This document shows positions 1-11,039 of a DNA stretch of 64,000 bases, in pieces. This DNA is from Pleurotus ostreatus/Saccharomyces cerevisiae fusant. Lineage: Eukaryota > Opisthokonta. Every line of letters begins with the position of its first letter. The stretch's first letter is position 1. The position numbers and the translations under genes were made by a program. The notes beneath the pieces are model-generated. The model saw only the letters and a program-made list of their open reading frames with translations. It ran no database searches and had not been told where the DNA came from. The DNA lies in NCBI GenBank assembly GCA_024196135.1, contig JAMQCK010000002.1, positions 434,001 to 498,000 on the forward strand, given 5' to 3'.

Positions 1-760
1 TCGGAGAGAGCGCCTTGCGAGGTATCGTTCAGCGCGTATCTTGGTACGCGCTCGTCAATGCATCATCCACTTCAGGTACATCGCGACGCGAACGTACTTC
101 GTCCCCCTCCTCGTCGGCCTCCCAGAAATCATCTTGAAGCCCGGCGGGAAGGCCTTCAGACCCGACCCGCCATTCCTGACGTCCTCGTCGCCCCGGTTCT
201 GGTAGTAGATGAGGAGGCCGCCGTTCGAGACTTCTTCAAATTTGCCGTCCTTTGGGTCTTTGAAGTAGAGCTTGGGGAACCCTGTTGGATGGGATCAGCG
301 CATGTGGAGGGAAGGGATATGGAGTGCGCACAGTAGTTGGTCTTGTCCTGAACGACCTTGCAGGACGTACAGTTCGAGTGGACGAGCGAGTCGTACGTCG
401 AGTTGGCGGCAAAGTCTGGGAGAGCGACCGTCAGCCACACAGACAGGCGAAGGGGAGGGCATGACCAACGTACTTGAACCGCCGTGAATAGTCTTCAGAT
501 AAGAAGTGGATGAGGGCAGTTGCAAAGAACGAAGAGAAAGGACGCCTACATGAACATGATTGGCCGGAATTACACCAGGGTTGATGATAGGATCGACGCG
601 CTCTACGAAGGGTGTCAGCTTCGAGTGTCGCGTAGATAGAGAGATGCATGAGCCACATACCAGACACCAGAGGAGACGTGCAAGCAACGCGGAACCACGC
701 CTGGACACCGCCAACCCCCGAATGAACGACCGTGACCAGGAGTAGGATGGGGGAAAACAT
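1..760 (-). CDS. DUF1996 secreted protein, copy 1 (3' part cut by window edge)
   Basis: This is the N-terminal part of a DUF1996 protein, a fungal secreted family of unknown biochemical function. The start ATG at 758-760 opens a hydrophobic signal peptide, followed by AWFRVACTSPLVSG. Later exons give ERVDPIINPGVIPANHVH, the family's conserved start with a His-containing motif, then DFAANSTYDSLVHSNCTSC, a block ending in AFPPGFKMISGRP, and finally RYALNDTSQGALS, where the window ends. Several introns of about 50 bases separate these blocks. Every visible exon has a counterpart in the complete copy at 1281-2946, so the two are tandem paralogues. The conserved cysteines suggest an extracellular, disulphide-bonded protein. 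Family assignment is confident; function is not known. Confidence 0.82.
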
Positions 761-797
761 GGGGATGGGGGTGATGGCTCAGAGGACATAAGTGTCT

Positions 798-805
798 CTT
801 TATAC
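798..805 (-). promoter_or_regulatory. TATA box of DUF1996 copy 1
   Basis: On the minus strand this reads GTATAAAG. It lies about 38 bases upstream of the start codon at 760, a usual distance for a fungal promoter with a short leader. Confidence 0.5.
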
Positions 806-1280
806 TTCCTGGGGGAGGTTGGCCGTGAAGAGCGGCCCCGGTAATCGGAATAAGGGCAAGGGCCGCCGTGATGAGCGGGACGTGCTGGTGCGCAGATCGG
901 GCATCCATTGCGATTCGGGAAAGGATAATGCGCTACCGCAAAGCTCGACAAGAAGAAAAGTACTCGGATGACCCTCGTGGTCGAGATGGGTGTTGCCCAA
1001 AAAGACAAGCTCCGTTCAGCTTGATCAGAAGACTGTCAGTTGCACGTCAACGCCGCAGACTAACGCCCACTTGTCCCTCGACGACAAGATGTCCTGTCTT
1101 CCAGCAAAAGTGCCGCTTGACAGGGAAGGGTAAGGCCTGGACTGGTCGTGGTCGATGGACGTGCGCAGTTAAGCGGGAGATAGCACATAATACGGCTCGC
1201 CATTGTTCGAAGGAAGGGTATAAATGACAGGTTGGGGATCACAAGGGCGGAAGGAATACATCGCAAGGCCCGCACGGCTC
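806..1280. other. Intergenic, between the two DUF1996 copies
   Basis: This holds the upstream region of copy 1 and the 3' flank of copy 2. I see no exon-like block with family resemblance in either strand. Confidence 0.5.
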
Positions 1281-2946
1281 TTACTCCGGGCAGTTGTCGT
1301 CCATGTACATGGTGGCGTCGTTCGGACCTTCCTGGATCGGGTTGCACCTGTTCGTCGCACCGTTAGACGATTCCAACCTGATACGACGGTCTACTCACCC
1401 AGGCAACTTGTCCAACTTGACACCCGATCCGCCGATGACCTCGTCAACGACAGGCTGGATCTTGCACTGGTCGGCCGTGGAGGCTTCCTGGACGGTGAGC
1501 CACTTGCACGCTTCCGTGGATCCGTTGCCGGTCTCGTCGTTGGGGTTGTCGCAATCGTCGATGGCGCTCTGCAGGGCGTCGGCGTCCCAGCCATTCTGGA
1601 AGTCCCCGTGCCAGGAAAGTCCAGTGGCATCACTAGATAGGATTGGTTAGGCGTGCTCGTAGAGATCGAGTAAAGGCGTACCCCGTGGCGTGGACGAACG
1701 GCCAACCGTCTTCCTCCTTCCAGCGACCCGCGAACGCGTGAACATCCCAGGTGACCTGAAACATATAAGCGTTGACTCGATGCTTCATGAGATGGGCATA
1801 CCTCATAGAGGAGCTTCAGCAGCCCGACGGGGTGCGTGTCCGGGCAAGCGCCGTTATCAAGACCCGAAAGGAACGCGACGTGCGACTGGTCCTCCGACTC
1901 GACGTTCTACAAGATCACTGTCAGCATGTTCCTTGCCTCGTGTACGGCTCCGGCTCGCCTTGCCATCCCAACAAGCAGGGAAGTGGATGCGAACATTGAG
2001 CCCAGACTCGCAATCGGTGGTGGGGAAGCCGTACCCTGCAACATCAGTCACTGGCAGTTAGCTAAGTCATAGCGAGAATCTGGGCGACGACTTACCATCG
2101 TAGCCTTCCGCAGTCCCATAGCGAAGGCACGAGAAGAACTGCGCGCGCTCATTGAGGGCTTCCTGCGAGGGATCATCCAACGAGTACCTGGTAGAGTCGA
2201 GGTCAAAATCTCCCTGCGTTGTGAACGCAGCAAACGTACTTGGTCCCCCTTCTCATCGGCCTGCCCGAAATCATCTTGAAGCCCGGAGGGAACGCCTTCA
2301 GACCAGGACCACCGTTCTTCTTGTCCTCGTCGCCACGGTTCTGGTAATAAATAAGCAGGCCGCCATTCGCGACCTCTTCGAATTTGCCGTCGGCGGGGTC
2401 CTTGAAGTAGAGCTTGGGGAACCCTAGGAGAGAATATGAGGGGACGCGTGACCGGGCAGCGGTGTGCATACGAACAGTAGTTGGTCTTGTCCTGCGATGG
2501 TGTCAGGATGCGTGTCCAAACTGCATTGAATTACTGCGCGTACCTCGAGGACCTTGCAAGAAGTGCAGTCCGAGGCAAGCAGATCATCGTACGTCGCGTT
2601 GGCAGCGAAATCTAGCAGTGGACACGGTTATTTGTGGGAGTACAGCCAACTCAAAGGTGCTGCTCACTGGAGCCGCCATGAATAGTCTACGGGATTGTCA
2701 GCATCTTTCACTCGCCAATCTATAAGAATGAGACCTACATGGACATGGTTGGAAGGAACAACACCGGGGTTGATGATAGGATCTACGCGCTCTGTCGACG
2801 AAGTCAGATCAACATGCTCAACGACGATGCTAAGCAAGTAGCCTACCTGACACCAGAGGCGACGTGCAAGCAACACGGAACCACGCATTCACACCCGTGA
2901 ACCCAGAAGAAACGAGCGCAGTGGCAAGAAAGATGGAAGAGAACAT
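1281..2946 (-). CDS. DUF1996 secreted protein, copy 2 (complete)
   Basis: The start ATG at 2944-2946 opens a signal peptide (MFSSIFLATALVSS) that leads into AWFRVACTSPLVSG. Further exons carry ERVDPIINPGVVPSNHVH, DFAANATYDDLLASDCTSC, PKLYFKDPADGKFEEV, YYQNRGDEDKKNGGPGL, AFPPGFKMISGRP, GFPTTDCESGLNVRIHFP followed by ACWDGK, QVTWDVHAFAGRW, and a C-terminal exon ending CNPIQEGPNDATMYMDDNC-PE then stop (1281-1283). The order matches the DUF1996 family, whose members are exported fungal proteins, some with an extra WSC domain that is absent here. At least six short introns are needed. The gene lies head-to-tail with copy 1. The start is fixed by the signal peptide and by agreement with copy 1. Function is unknown; secretion and disulphide bonding are inferred. 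Confidence 0.87.
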
Positions 2947-2992
2947 GGCGACGACGATACTGTGACCTGCCGTCCCTCACACTCGTTGCCCT

Positions 2993-3000
2993 CTTATATA
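2993..3000 (-). promoter_or_regulatory. TATA box of DUF1996 copy 2
   Basis: On the minus strand this reads TATATAAG, about 47 bases upstream of the start codon at 2946. The placement parallels the TATA box of copy 1, as expected for a tandem duplicate that kept its promoter. Confidence 0.5.
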
Positions 3001-3797
3001 CGTTGCTCGCTCATATGCCGCACAACCTTACCCCGCGTGCCGCGCCCCGTCGCGCACTTGAACGACCACTCACCAAGATCTGCGCCGCGATGGTGACAAG
3101 AATCTCTATAATCAACAGGCGCAACAGAGGCGGGCGCACCGGCCGCACGACCCTCGAAGTCGCCCATCATGGCGGTCAATATGCAGGACTATGCAGGACG
3201 GAGATGCCCCTGGCAATAGATAAGAAGAACAGCGTTTCGGGCATAGAGTTGGTCCTGTTGCTGCATAGATCCATGGGAAACTGGACACAGATCAGACCAG
3301 GTGTTAGGAGAAAAGGTCAGCCAAAGTGCCTCTCGAGGGAGGGTGCGGGCTTGGTGGCCGTTGTCGAAGGTGTGCGGCAATCCAGACGGAGGAGATCCGC
3401 GAGAGATCGCCCTCGACGAAGGAAGGACGGGGGACCTGCAAGTGAATGAAGGCCCTTGATGAAGGACGTGCGGTACATCGACCTGTGATTCTAGATGCGC
3501 CTGAGGTTATTCAGCAGTGGCGGATAATATTCCTTCGTATCGCAACTATCGCAGTGTCAGCACTTCGCCTTGGGAGTTCAGGCGCGGCTGCTCAATAACC
3601 CGCATGGTCTAGGGCAGCGAGCTGGTCGGTACGATATAGGTTTCGCGCGACGGTACCTCGAGGCGGACCTCTTCGTTCTGGATTCTGGGAGCAGTTTGAC
3701 AGGAACATCAACAACACTGCTGGTCTTAGCCCATCAGCAATGTGCATACAGCAAAGGATACATTACAAGCGAGGTCAACTGATCCCCTCCCAAGCCC
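3001..3797. other. Intergenic, no supported gene
   Basis: About 800 bases between the promoter of DUF1996 copy 2 and the stop codon of the PRP28 gene. The open frames here are arginine-rich, lack splice-linked neighbours and resemble no family I know. Confidence 0.5.
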
Positions 3798-6443
3798 TTA
3801 GCCAATATCATCCGGATCCCTCTTCCTCTTCATATCGCGCGTGACTTTGTGTTGTGCAGCTTCGTGCTTGGCTAGCTCGACGGGCACTTTGCTAACGGGG
3901 CTCTTCGAGATTTCTGCGGAAGCTGGTCAGACATAGGCTGCGCGGGTAGCTAAGCTCGACATACCTTGCTTGAGGTCATACATAACCTCATCGTCCTCAT
4001 TCGTAAGGAAGGTGATAGCTGTACCCAGCTTGCCCGCACGACCCGTACGACCTGCACACAAAATCCATCAGCATCTTCCTCCATCACCGAGCCCGTCAAC
4101 GTACCAATACGATGCACATATGCCTCAATAGTCCCCGCCATCTGGAAGTTGACGACCAAGCTGACGTCCTGCACATCGATACCACGGCCAGCAAGGTCGG
4201 TCGCGACGAGGATGTCGGCCTCGCCAGAGCGCAATGAAGCGAGAGCGGCCTCGCGCTGCTCCTGGTTCTTGCCGGAGTGCAGGGTGGACGCGGACCACCC
4301 GGCGCGGCCGAGGTCCTTGGCGACCATGTCCGCCATCTTCTTCTGGTTGACGAAGACGATGATGGGCGAGGGGTATTGCCCGCTGTTGAGGATCTCGAGC
4401 AGGCGGTGTCTGGGGAGTTGGTCAGTATGGTAAACCGAGCGTAGGAAAGGAGAAACACTCACTTCTTCTTCTCGTCCCCGTTGACGAACTCGACGCGCTG
4501 CTCGACGGTATCGACCGCACGACCCGCCTCACCGATCGTGATAATCGCCGGCCGACGCAAATACTTCCTTGCCAGCCGCTCAACCGCAGGCGGCATCGTC
4601 GCACTGAACAGCGTCGTCACGCGCGTGCGGCCCTTCTTCACCAGCTTCATCCGCTGCTCGCCGTCGATGTCCATTGCGTGGTCGTCGTGCCGGTGCTTCC
4701 GGCTGTCGTCCACGACCATCATGTCGCCGGATTCCTCGCCGGCCATAGTTTCGGCTGGCAGCTGGTCGAGGATGAAGTTCAGGTCGGGCTCGAAGCCGAG
4801 GTGGACCATTCGGTCGGCTTCGTCCATGACGACGTAGCGGCATTGACTGAGGACGAGGACGTGGCGTTCGAGGACATCCTTGAGACGACCGGGCGTTGCG
4901 ATGATGATTTCTGCACCTTCACGAAGGTTGAATTGTTGCTCTTCGACCGAGCGCTACAGAAGAAGTCAGCCAGGTCGAACAAATTAAGGATAGCGTGTAC
5001 TTACTCCACCAACGATTGACACGCAGGTGTAGCCTAGGCCACTGGCAAACTTGCGCGTCTCGACCTCAATCTGCTGTGCCAATTCACGCGTTGGTGCAAG
5101 AATGAGAGCGAAGGGACCCAGATGTCGGTTCTCGTCAGTGAGGGGAGCGACGGCTGAGATGAACGCGAGCAGAGGAATGACAAAGGCCGCCGTCTTTCCG
5201 GAACCTATGCAAGTTGAGCCTTCATATACCGGTCTGCAGGCTCGAGAATGTACATACCAGTCTCAGCAATGCCAATGATATCACGGTTTTGCAGACCGAT
5301 AGGAATAGCTTGTCGCTGAATGGGTGACGGCTCCTTGTACCCAATGGTCTCAATGACATCCAGGATTGATGACGGGATATCCGATTCCTGCCATGAGCGT
5401 AGAGGATGTGGGATCTGTCCACCACGCGCAGCAATGCTGAAGTCCTCGCGGAAGATTCGCCAATCTCGTTCCTTCATCTCATGGAGAGGCTTCTCGGACC
5501 AGTGACGCTCGTCCATCCCGCTCTTTGCAGCACGTCTCCTCTCCATGGCATCCGCGTGGTTGTCTCCGCCCGACATGTCCATGCCAGCGACGTGCCCGCG
5601 CCCGAACATGAGGGAGCCGCCTGCTTGGCCGTCAGCAGCAGCGACAGGCGTAGCGTCCGCTGCGGTGTCGTCTTGCGCATCCCAGTCGAACACGAATTTG
5701 CGGTCGTTCATCTTGCGAATTTTGCGCTTTTTGCGGTCGACGCCAAGATACCGCGAGCGGATTGCAGATAGGTCGTCGTTGGTGAGCTGAGGCGTGTACG
5801 TCGCATTTGGGTCGGCTTCGGCTGAAGCAGAGGACGGAGCATTGTTTGCATTGGGAGGAGGGGGAGGGGGCATTGAGCCGCCTGGCTTGCCGCGGTCGGC
5901 GCGTGGGCCTGTCGGGACATTGTCGTAGTCCTGCCGCCTATTATCGCGAGTGTCGCGGTCTCTAGGAGCATCTCGGTCGCGATAGTCCCTGTCTCTGTCG
6001 CGATCACGACCTCTGTAGCCACCACGGTCCCTCCGAGAGCCGCCACGGTCGCGATCACGATCCTGGTCCCTGTAGTCTGGCCTTGACGAGTAGCGCTCAT
6101 CAACTGCATGGAGTATTAGCACTAAGCTTCTGGAGAGTACCGCACAACGCACATCTTCCCCCTCCAGTGGTCCGTCGTATCTCTTCTGCCTGACGCTCAA
6201 GATCCTCGCGTTCCTTTCTTGCGCGTTCTTCTTTCTCCTTCTGTTCACGTATTTCTGCTGCACGCTTAGCTATGGCAAGCTTCGCGCGCTCTTCTTTGGA
6301 GAGGAATTTGGGCTTCGAGGTCAGCCTGTGAGTTTGTTGAAAGTAGTATAAGATGAATTATTCACCTTGGATGCCGCTTCCTTCTCCGCGCGCTGCTTTT
6401 GCAGTAGCGACTCAATTGACAGAGGTTCTGCCTTGCTGGTCAT
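3798..6443 (-). CDS. PRP28: Pre-mRNA-splicing DEAD-box ATP-dependent RNA helicase PRP28 (DDX23 type)
   Basis: PRP28 is the spliceosomal helicase that helps exchange U1 for U6 snRNA at the 5' splice site; it acts in the nucleus. The start ATG (6441-6443) gives [20 protein letters not shown], followed by a charged region and a long RD/RDR-rich repeat typical of PRP28/DDX23. The signature [18 protein letters not shown], then [13 protein letters not shown], separates this family from other DEAD-box proteins. The helicase core follows: [16 protein letters not shown] (Q motif), IAETG (first half of the Walker A motif, which is split by an intron), MDEADRM (motif II), LFSATMP (motif III), [17 protein letters not shown] (motif V) and YVHRIG (motif VI, again at an exon end). 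The C terminus is [10 protein letters not shown], stop at 3798-3800. Several small introns are needed. No key residue appears to be missing. Confidence 0.93.
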
Positions 6444-6989
6444 ATTGACAGCAGCTGAGCGTTGATGTCCGGTGTTAATCCTTGTGCCGAAGTGGTTCGG
6501 GTCCAGCGAGACAGACGGCGAGATGCGAGCAGGAGCTGGTCAATCCACGTGCTATCACCTGCCCAAACGGGCAATGCGGACTGCCGAATGCGGCTTCAAT
6601 GGCAGACGCGGCTTGAGTCTCGAGTCCGACTCTCGATGTCTACAGGCAACCCACAGTTTCCTTGGCAGCCGTCCATCCCTCGTTGGAACTCGCGCTAGTA
6701 ACGCTCAGCCCCGCAACCTGTGTAGCATGGTTACTCGCTAGGATCATTCAATGCAGAGCTCGACTGCAACAGGACCTCGAGCTCAAATTGTATGTGCGAA
6801 GCCAGCTACGCCTCACGTTAGCGGCCAGCCTTCGTCAATACAATGAGTCAGAAGAAGGTAAGAATCTCCTCCTGTTACCAGCTTCTTTGCAGGTGCACCC
6901 CTCGCCACACTTCTTATCGGACCGTATAAATTGGAGATCAACGACGGCGACTCGCCACACACCCACCACCTTCGCATCATACGCTCAGC
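6444..6989. promoter_or_regulatory. Divergent intergenic region between PRP28 and the WW-like gene
   Basis: About 550 bases shared by two divergent promoters. A TATAAA element at 6925-6930 lies 60 bases upstream of the plus-strand start at 6990. No clear TATA element faces PRP28. No coding signal was recognised. Confidence 0.45.
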
Positions 6990-9409
6990 ATGTCAGAGTC
7001 CGCCTCCGTTCGCAAGGATATCTCCAGTCCAGAGAGCACCCCGCCGAGCAGTCCTGCTGACTCGGAATATGTCGTGCTGTCCCCCTTCTCATCGCCACTC
7101 ACTGACCCCGAGGACTTCGCCTCGTGCGCATCGGGCAAATCCCTGCATGAGCTGTCCCTCTATTCATTTTCTGAGCATCGGGTTGTGCCGATCTCCCCTT
7201 CCAACTTCATGCGCCGTCGCTGTAGACCCTTTGTCCCGTACGTTCCTGACCTCTCCTGCATCTGCGCATTGCTCATCTACCACAGACCGCCACCACCCGG
7301 TACCTTCCACATTCAACCAGGACGCATCCGGTACCCTCTGTACGTCGCATTTAACCTCTTTCATAAAACCGAAGTCCTCACGAGATTCCCTCAGCTACGA
7401 GCTTCAGAGCCGACTAGATAGTCGCTGGGAAGCAGTTGAGCACCCCGAAGGTGTTCTCTACTTTGTGTGGCGCGAGCGCGTACGTGTCGAGACTTCGCGC
7501 GCTCTACTCGTGCTAACTCCCCCCGTCTTCCAGCGCATCTACGTCGATACAAGTATGGGCCACCCCGAGGCCGCTCACTACATCTACCTCGCCATCGCCG
7601 CCATCGACGACTTCATCGCCACCCACAAGATCTCCTGGCCCGAAGGCAACGTCGACCTCGTCCTCGACCTCTACCCCGACCAGTACAGGTACGCGGACGG
7701 TGTCTGCGGCCACGTCAGCGGCGAGTGTGGTTATGCGAACGACCCGTGCAAGAGCATGGAGAAGTTTTTCCCAGGCGCTTGTGGTTACTACTTCGTCCAC
7801 CACGAGACGCGGACGGTGTTCTGGTTTGACAGCCCCCCGGCGTCGGCGATCCCGCAGTGTGGATGGGTTCCAGTGCAGACTGCAGCGCATCTGCGGCATG
7901 GGATCGAGTCGCAGTACTGGTTGGTGGCACTCTCTTTTAACAGTCCGCCGCTGACTCTGCTACGCCACGCAGGAGCCATTGCGCTTTCTTCCCGGACTGC
8001 CGTCCCTGCGACAAGGCGTTACTACACGAGCTGCATGGAACGATAGCCCACATATACGGCGATCGCATCGTGTACACCCGGTCGATTGCCGGTCCTTGGG
8101 GCCGTGAGCAACTAGATCACCTCATGACCCTTATGGGAACTCTGTCAGGTTTGTCGATCTCATAGCCTAATCCATCTCTGCTTTGCTCACGCCAACCGCA
8201 GAATACGGCGGCGCCAACCTTGGATGCGCTCGAATCGTGTTCGAACTTATGGCCGAGCACGGTACGGTCTTCATAATCAACTCACGCCCCTACTGACATC
8301 GCTTTCACCTCACCTTCCCAGCCGTCCAACGCCTCGTCCTCAACCACGGACAGCCGAATGTCCGCTTCCAAGCCAACAAGTCCCAATACTCACCCGAAGA
8401 ACTGCCCTCCTCCTGGACCTTCCGCATCGCGCGCGCGCTTTTGTTCTACGTGCCCGACGTCTACATCCGCGACCTCGATGACCTGGGCCGCGACTCGCCG
8501 CTGCAGAACCATGAGTGGATGACGTTCATGGAGAAGGCGATGACGGAGTGGCAGGAGATCACGCTTTATGTGAGTGGGATCGCCTGTCTCAATGCACTGC
8601 TGGCTGACATGTTCCTTCGCCTGCTAGAATACGGTGCTATTGAACGCCAACATTGCTCTACTGACTATCCAGACCGTCGATACGGACGGTGAAATCGTGC
8701 ACTCGGTCTTGCAGATGCTTAGCTACGCGTCTGTGATCGCAAGCATTTGCGGTTTGATTGTGGGCATCTTGCTACTTCGTCGCCACCGCACGAGGGCTGT
8801 GGCAGATGATGTAGAAGCGGTAAGCAACACGACAATGGTTCGCTAGTCTATTATCTGACATCGTTGCCCTGCAGTTGTCCTACCTCGCCGATCAATACGA
8901 CGAAGAAACCGGCTATGGCTTGCTCGCCATCTTCTACAGCCTGCCCTTCGCGTGCTTGATGTACAGGTACGTGTCACCCATTCCTCCTTTGCACCTCTCC
9001 CCCCTCTAAACATGCGACCCACCTCAGCACCATCGCCTTCCTTTCCGCCTTCCTCTTCATGGGCTTCCAGCGCTGCAACGCAGGCCAAATCGGCGGCCTC
9101 ACCACGCTCGTTCTCGTGGCGCTGTCCACCATCGTTTGGTTCATCTGGCGCACTTGGCGCGACCCGAGGCGGCGCAGTAATGTGACTGTGGTTGGGAAGG
9201 TCTTCTTCGTTTTGAGGAAGGCTGTCTTCCCTTTGAAGAAGGCTCTCGGAGGTTTGAAGAGCGTGATGTCGTTTTTGTTTGGCGTGGCGAGTTTCGTTGG
9301 GAGGGGTTTCTCCCAGGTCACCGGTCTTGCCAAGAGGCAGAACAAGCCTCCTGTGGAACAGCATCCGATGCAACGGGTTCATGTTGATGATGATGGGCAG
9401 GACGTTTGA
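6990..9409 (+). CDS. Uncharacterised multipass membrane protein with WW-like segments
   Basis: I do not recognise this as a named protein. The start ATG at 6990 gives MSESASVRKDISSPEST, a Ser/Pro-rich N terminus. Exon 2 holds SRWEAVEHPEGVLYFVWRE, continued after an intron by RIYVDTSM; this spacing (Trp, then EG-x-YF, then a late aromatic or Thr) resembles a WW domain. A second WW-like stretch is YYFVHHETRTVFWFD. The middle is soluble and includes ALLFYVPDVYIRDLDDLG. The C-terminal third has four hydrophobic helices: ASVIASICGLIVGILLL, GLLAIFYSLPFACLMY, TIAFLSAFLFMGF and TTLVLVALSTIVWFIW. A basic tail ends at GQDV (stop 9407-9409). About eight short introns are needed. A WW-like cytosolic head could bind proline-rich partners at a membrane, but this is inference. 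Confidence 0.72.
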
Positions 9410-9658
9410 ACGTGCAGCGACTTCGTTGAGTCGTGACATTCTGCGCAAATTTCTCTATCTTGTACATCTTTGCTTATTTGAGACCCGTCGTTGGTTGAAC
9501 CAGTCTTCCATGCCTCAGGAATGTAAATCACGAATGTATTACGATGCATGGTACGCAGTATAGAGTCAGAAATATTTCAAGCCGTATATGAAGAAACGCA
9601 TCAGATAGAGACATGTCGAGAACGAAGCGCCCCAAAGACGCGTAGAGACACGGCCATG

Positions 9659-10344
9659 TCAGTCCTCGGCTTCGTTGCCCACAGAAGTAGATGTAGCGGA
9701 CGCACTGGCCCAAGGGGGTTCCGGGATCATCTTCAGCTTGCGCGACGCCGATGCTATCTCGTCCTCCCAGTTCTCTGAGCTTGTCGCGGGAGCGGGTGGC
9801 GTCGCAGCGGGAGACTGCGAAGGAAGCCGACTGGGAGGCGAGCTAGTGGCGTAGTGACTCGGACCGTGCGCAGCGGGAGGCTTGGACTCGACCTCATCCT
9901 CCCTCGGGGGATAATGGATCTCGCGCAGGCCTGGGGTCTCCTCCTTGCGCTTCCTCTTGTTGGGCTGCCACTTCCAGCCAGGGAAGGCGAGCTTGTGCGA
10001 TTCCTGATTTTTCGCCGCGAGCTCCGACCACTCGGATTTCTCCTCTACATCGAGGCGCTGCCACACGGCCGCTGCACGGATGTTAGTGCTCAGCTCCAAT
10101 TTGCGTCCAAGTTGCGCGTACCGGCAGACTTGACCAGAATTGATCGATCTATGATTGGGTAGTCCCTTTTGCAATGCGCCGTGAAGACTTTGAGGAAGGA
10201 AAACCATGCATTGTCAGGTAGTCGGACGTCGCCGTTGGCCTTGGGGGCGGCCGGCGTGTAGTGATATTCAGACGTTTTCGGGACTCGGAACGACCTCTCC
10301 TCTTGTCCTTCTATGCTGATATTCCAGTAACGTGGCTCGGACAT
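9659..10344 (-). CDS. HMG-box DNA-binding protein
   Basis: A small two-exon gene. The start ATG (10342-10344) gives MSEPRYWNISIEGQEERSF. The HMG box starts around residue 40 with RLPDNAWFSFLKVFTAHCKR, runs through YPIIDRSILVKSA, crosses a short intron, and finishes with AAVWQRLDVEEKSEWSELAA and HKLAFPGWKWQPNKRKRK. The pattern (N-A-F/W-x-x-F, then W-x-x-L/M-x-x-x-E-K, then Y/F-P-x-[WY]-x-[WYF]-x-P) is that of sequence-specific MATA-type HMG boxes. The rest is Ser/Pro-rich and probably disordered, ending SVGNEAED. It probably acts in the nucleus as a transcription factor. There are no mating-type neighbours (pheromone, receptor or homeodomain genes) in the window, so a mating-type role is not supported. 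Confidence 0.8.
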
Positions 10345-11039
10345 CTAATCAAGATAAACCAGGTAAGCGTTTGAAGTTCAGGCGAGTGGCACGATGCCCA
10401 TGAGTCATCATTAGCCTCATTTCTGCGCTGCGGCAGGACCAAAAAAAGTATTGAGGGAGCTTATAATCACCTTGTACAGTGTATTATCTGAGTGGCAAAT
10501 TCACCCGCTTCTGCCACTGTCGAACTTGGGCAGTGGCCTCAAAGATAGCAAAGGTCCTTCCGCTTGGGCAGGAAAGCACTCAATGGCTTGTGAGGGGACG
10601 ACGAAGTGGCTTCGGCAGGGTGATAGACGCAGAGCGAGTGACTCGGGCGGCGGCGCGTTGTCCATGCGCGTTGACTGGGCGTCAGACGACAGCGGTGGCC
10701 GTTCAAAGCTGACTTTGATAAAATGACAAGCGTGGGCGGAAGCAAAACGGGAAGTCCCGGCTTTTTTCGCACGATATTACTTGCCTAATGCGGCTAGGGC
10801 GTTCATGGTGTCACTGCGACGCAAGTGACGGTCCAGCGCTTTGCTGCAGCTGGGACACGGCTGCCCATCGTTCTAGGCGTGGAATCGCTCCCTTCGACCG
10901 GGGACACGTCCCCCCTCCACCCTTGACCGAGAGGCCGACCTACCTGGACCAGTCTCTCATCAACGATCGCGTACATGATCTACTAGCCACGGACTGCAAG
11001 TTATAGGATCACTCAACGTTAGCCTGTTCATTTCAAGAC
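10345..11039. promoter_or_regulatory. Divergent intergenic region between HMG-box and OSTalpha-like genes
   Basis: About 700 bases between two divergent start codons. I see no gene. A TATAAT-like stretch occurs near 10461, but its distance from either start makes it doubtful. Confidence 0.4.

Noticed and set aside
9659..10344. Mating-type HMG gene
   Set aside because: The HMG box resembles MATA types, but no pheromone, receptor or homeodomain gene is near, and such HMG proteins are common in Agaricomycetes.
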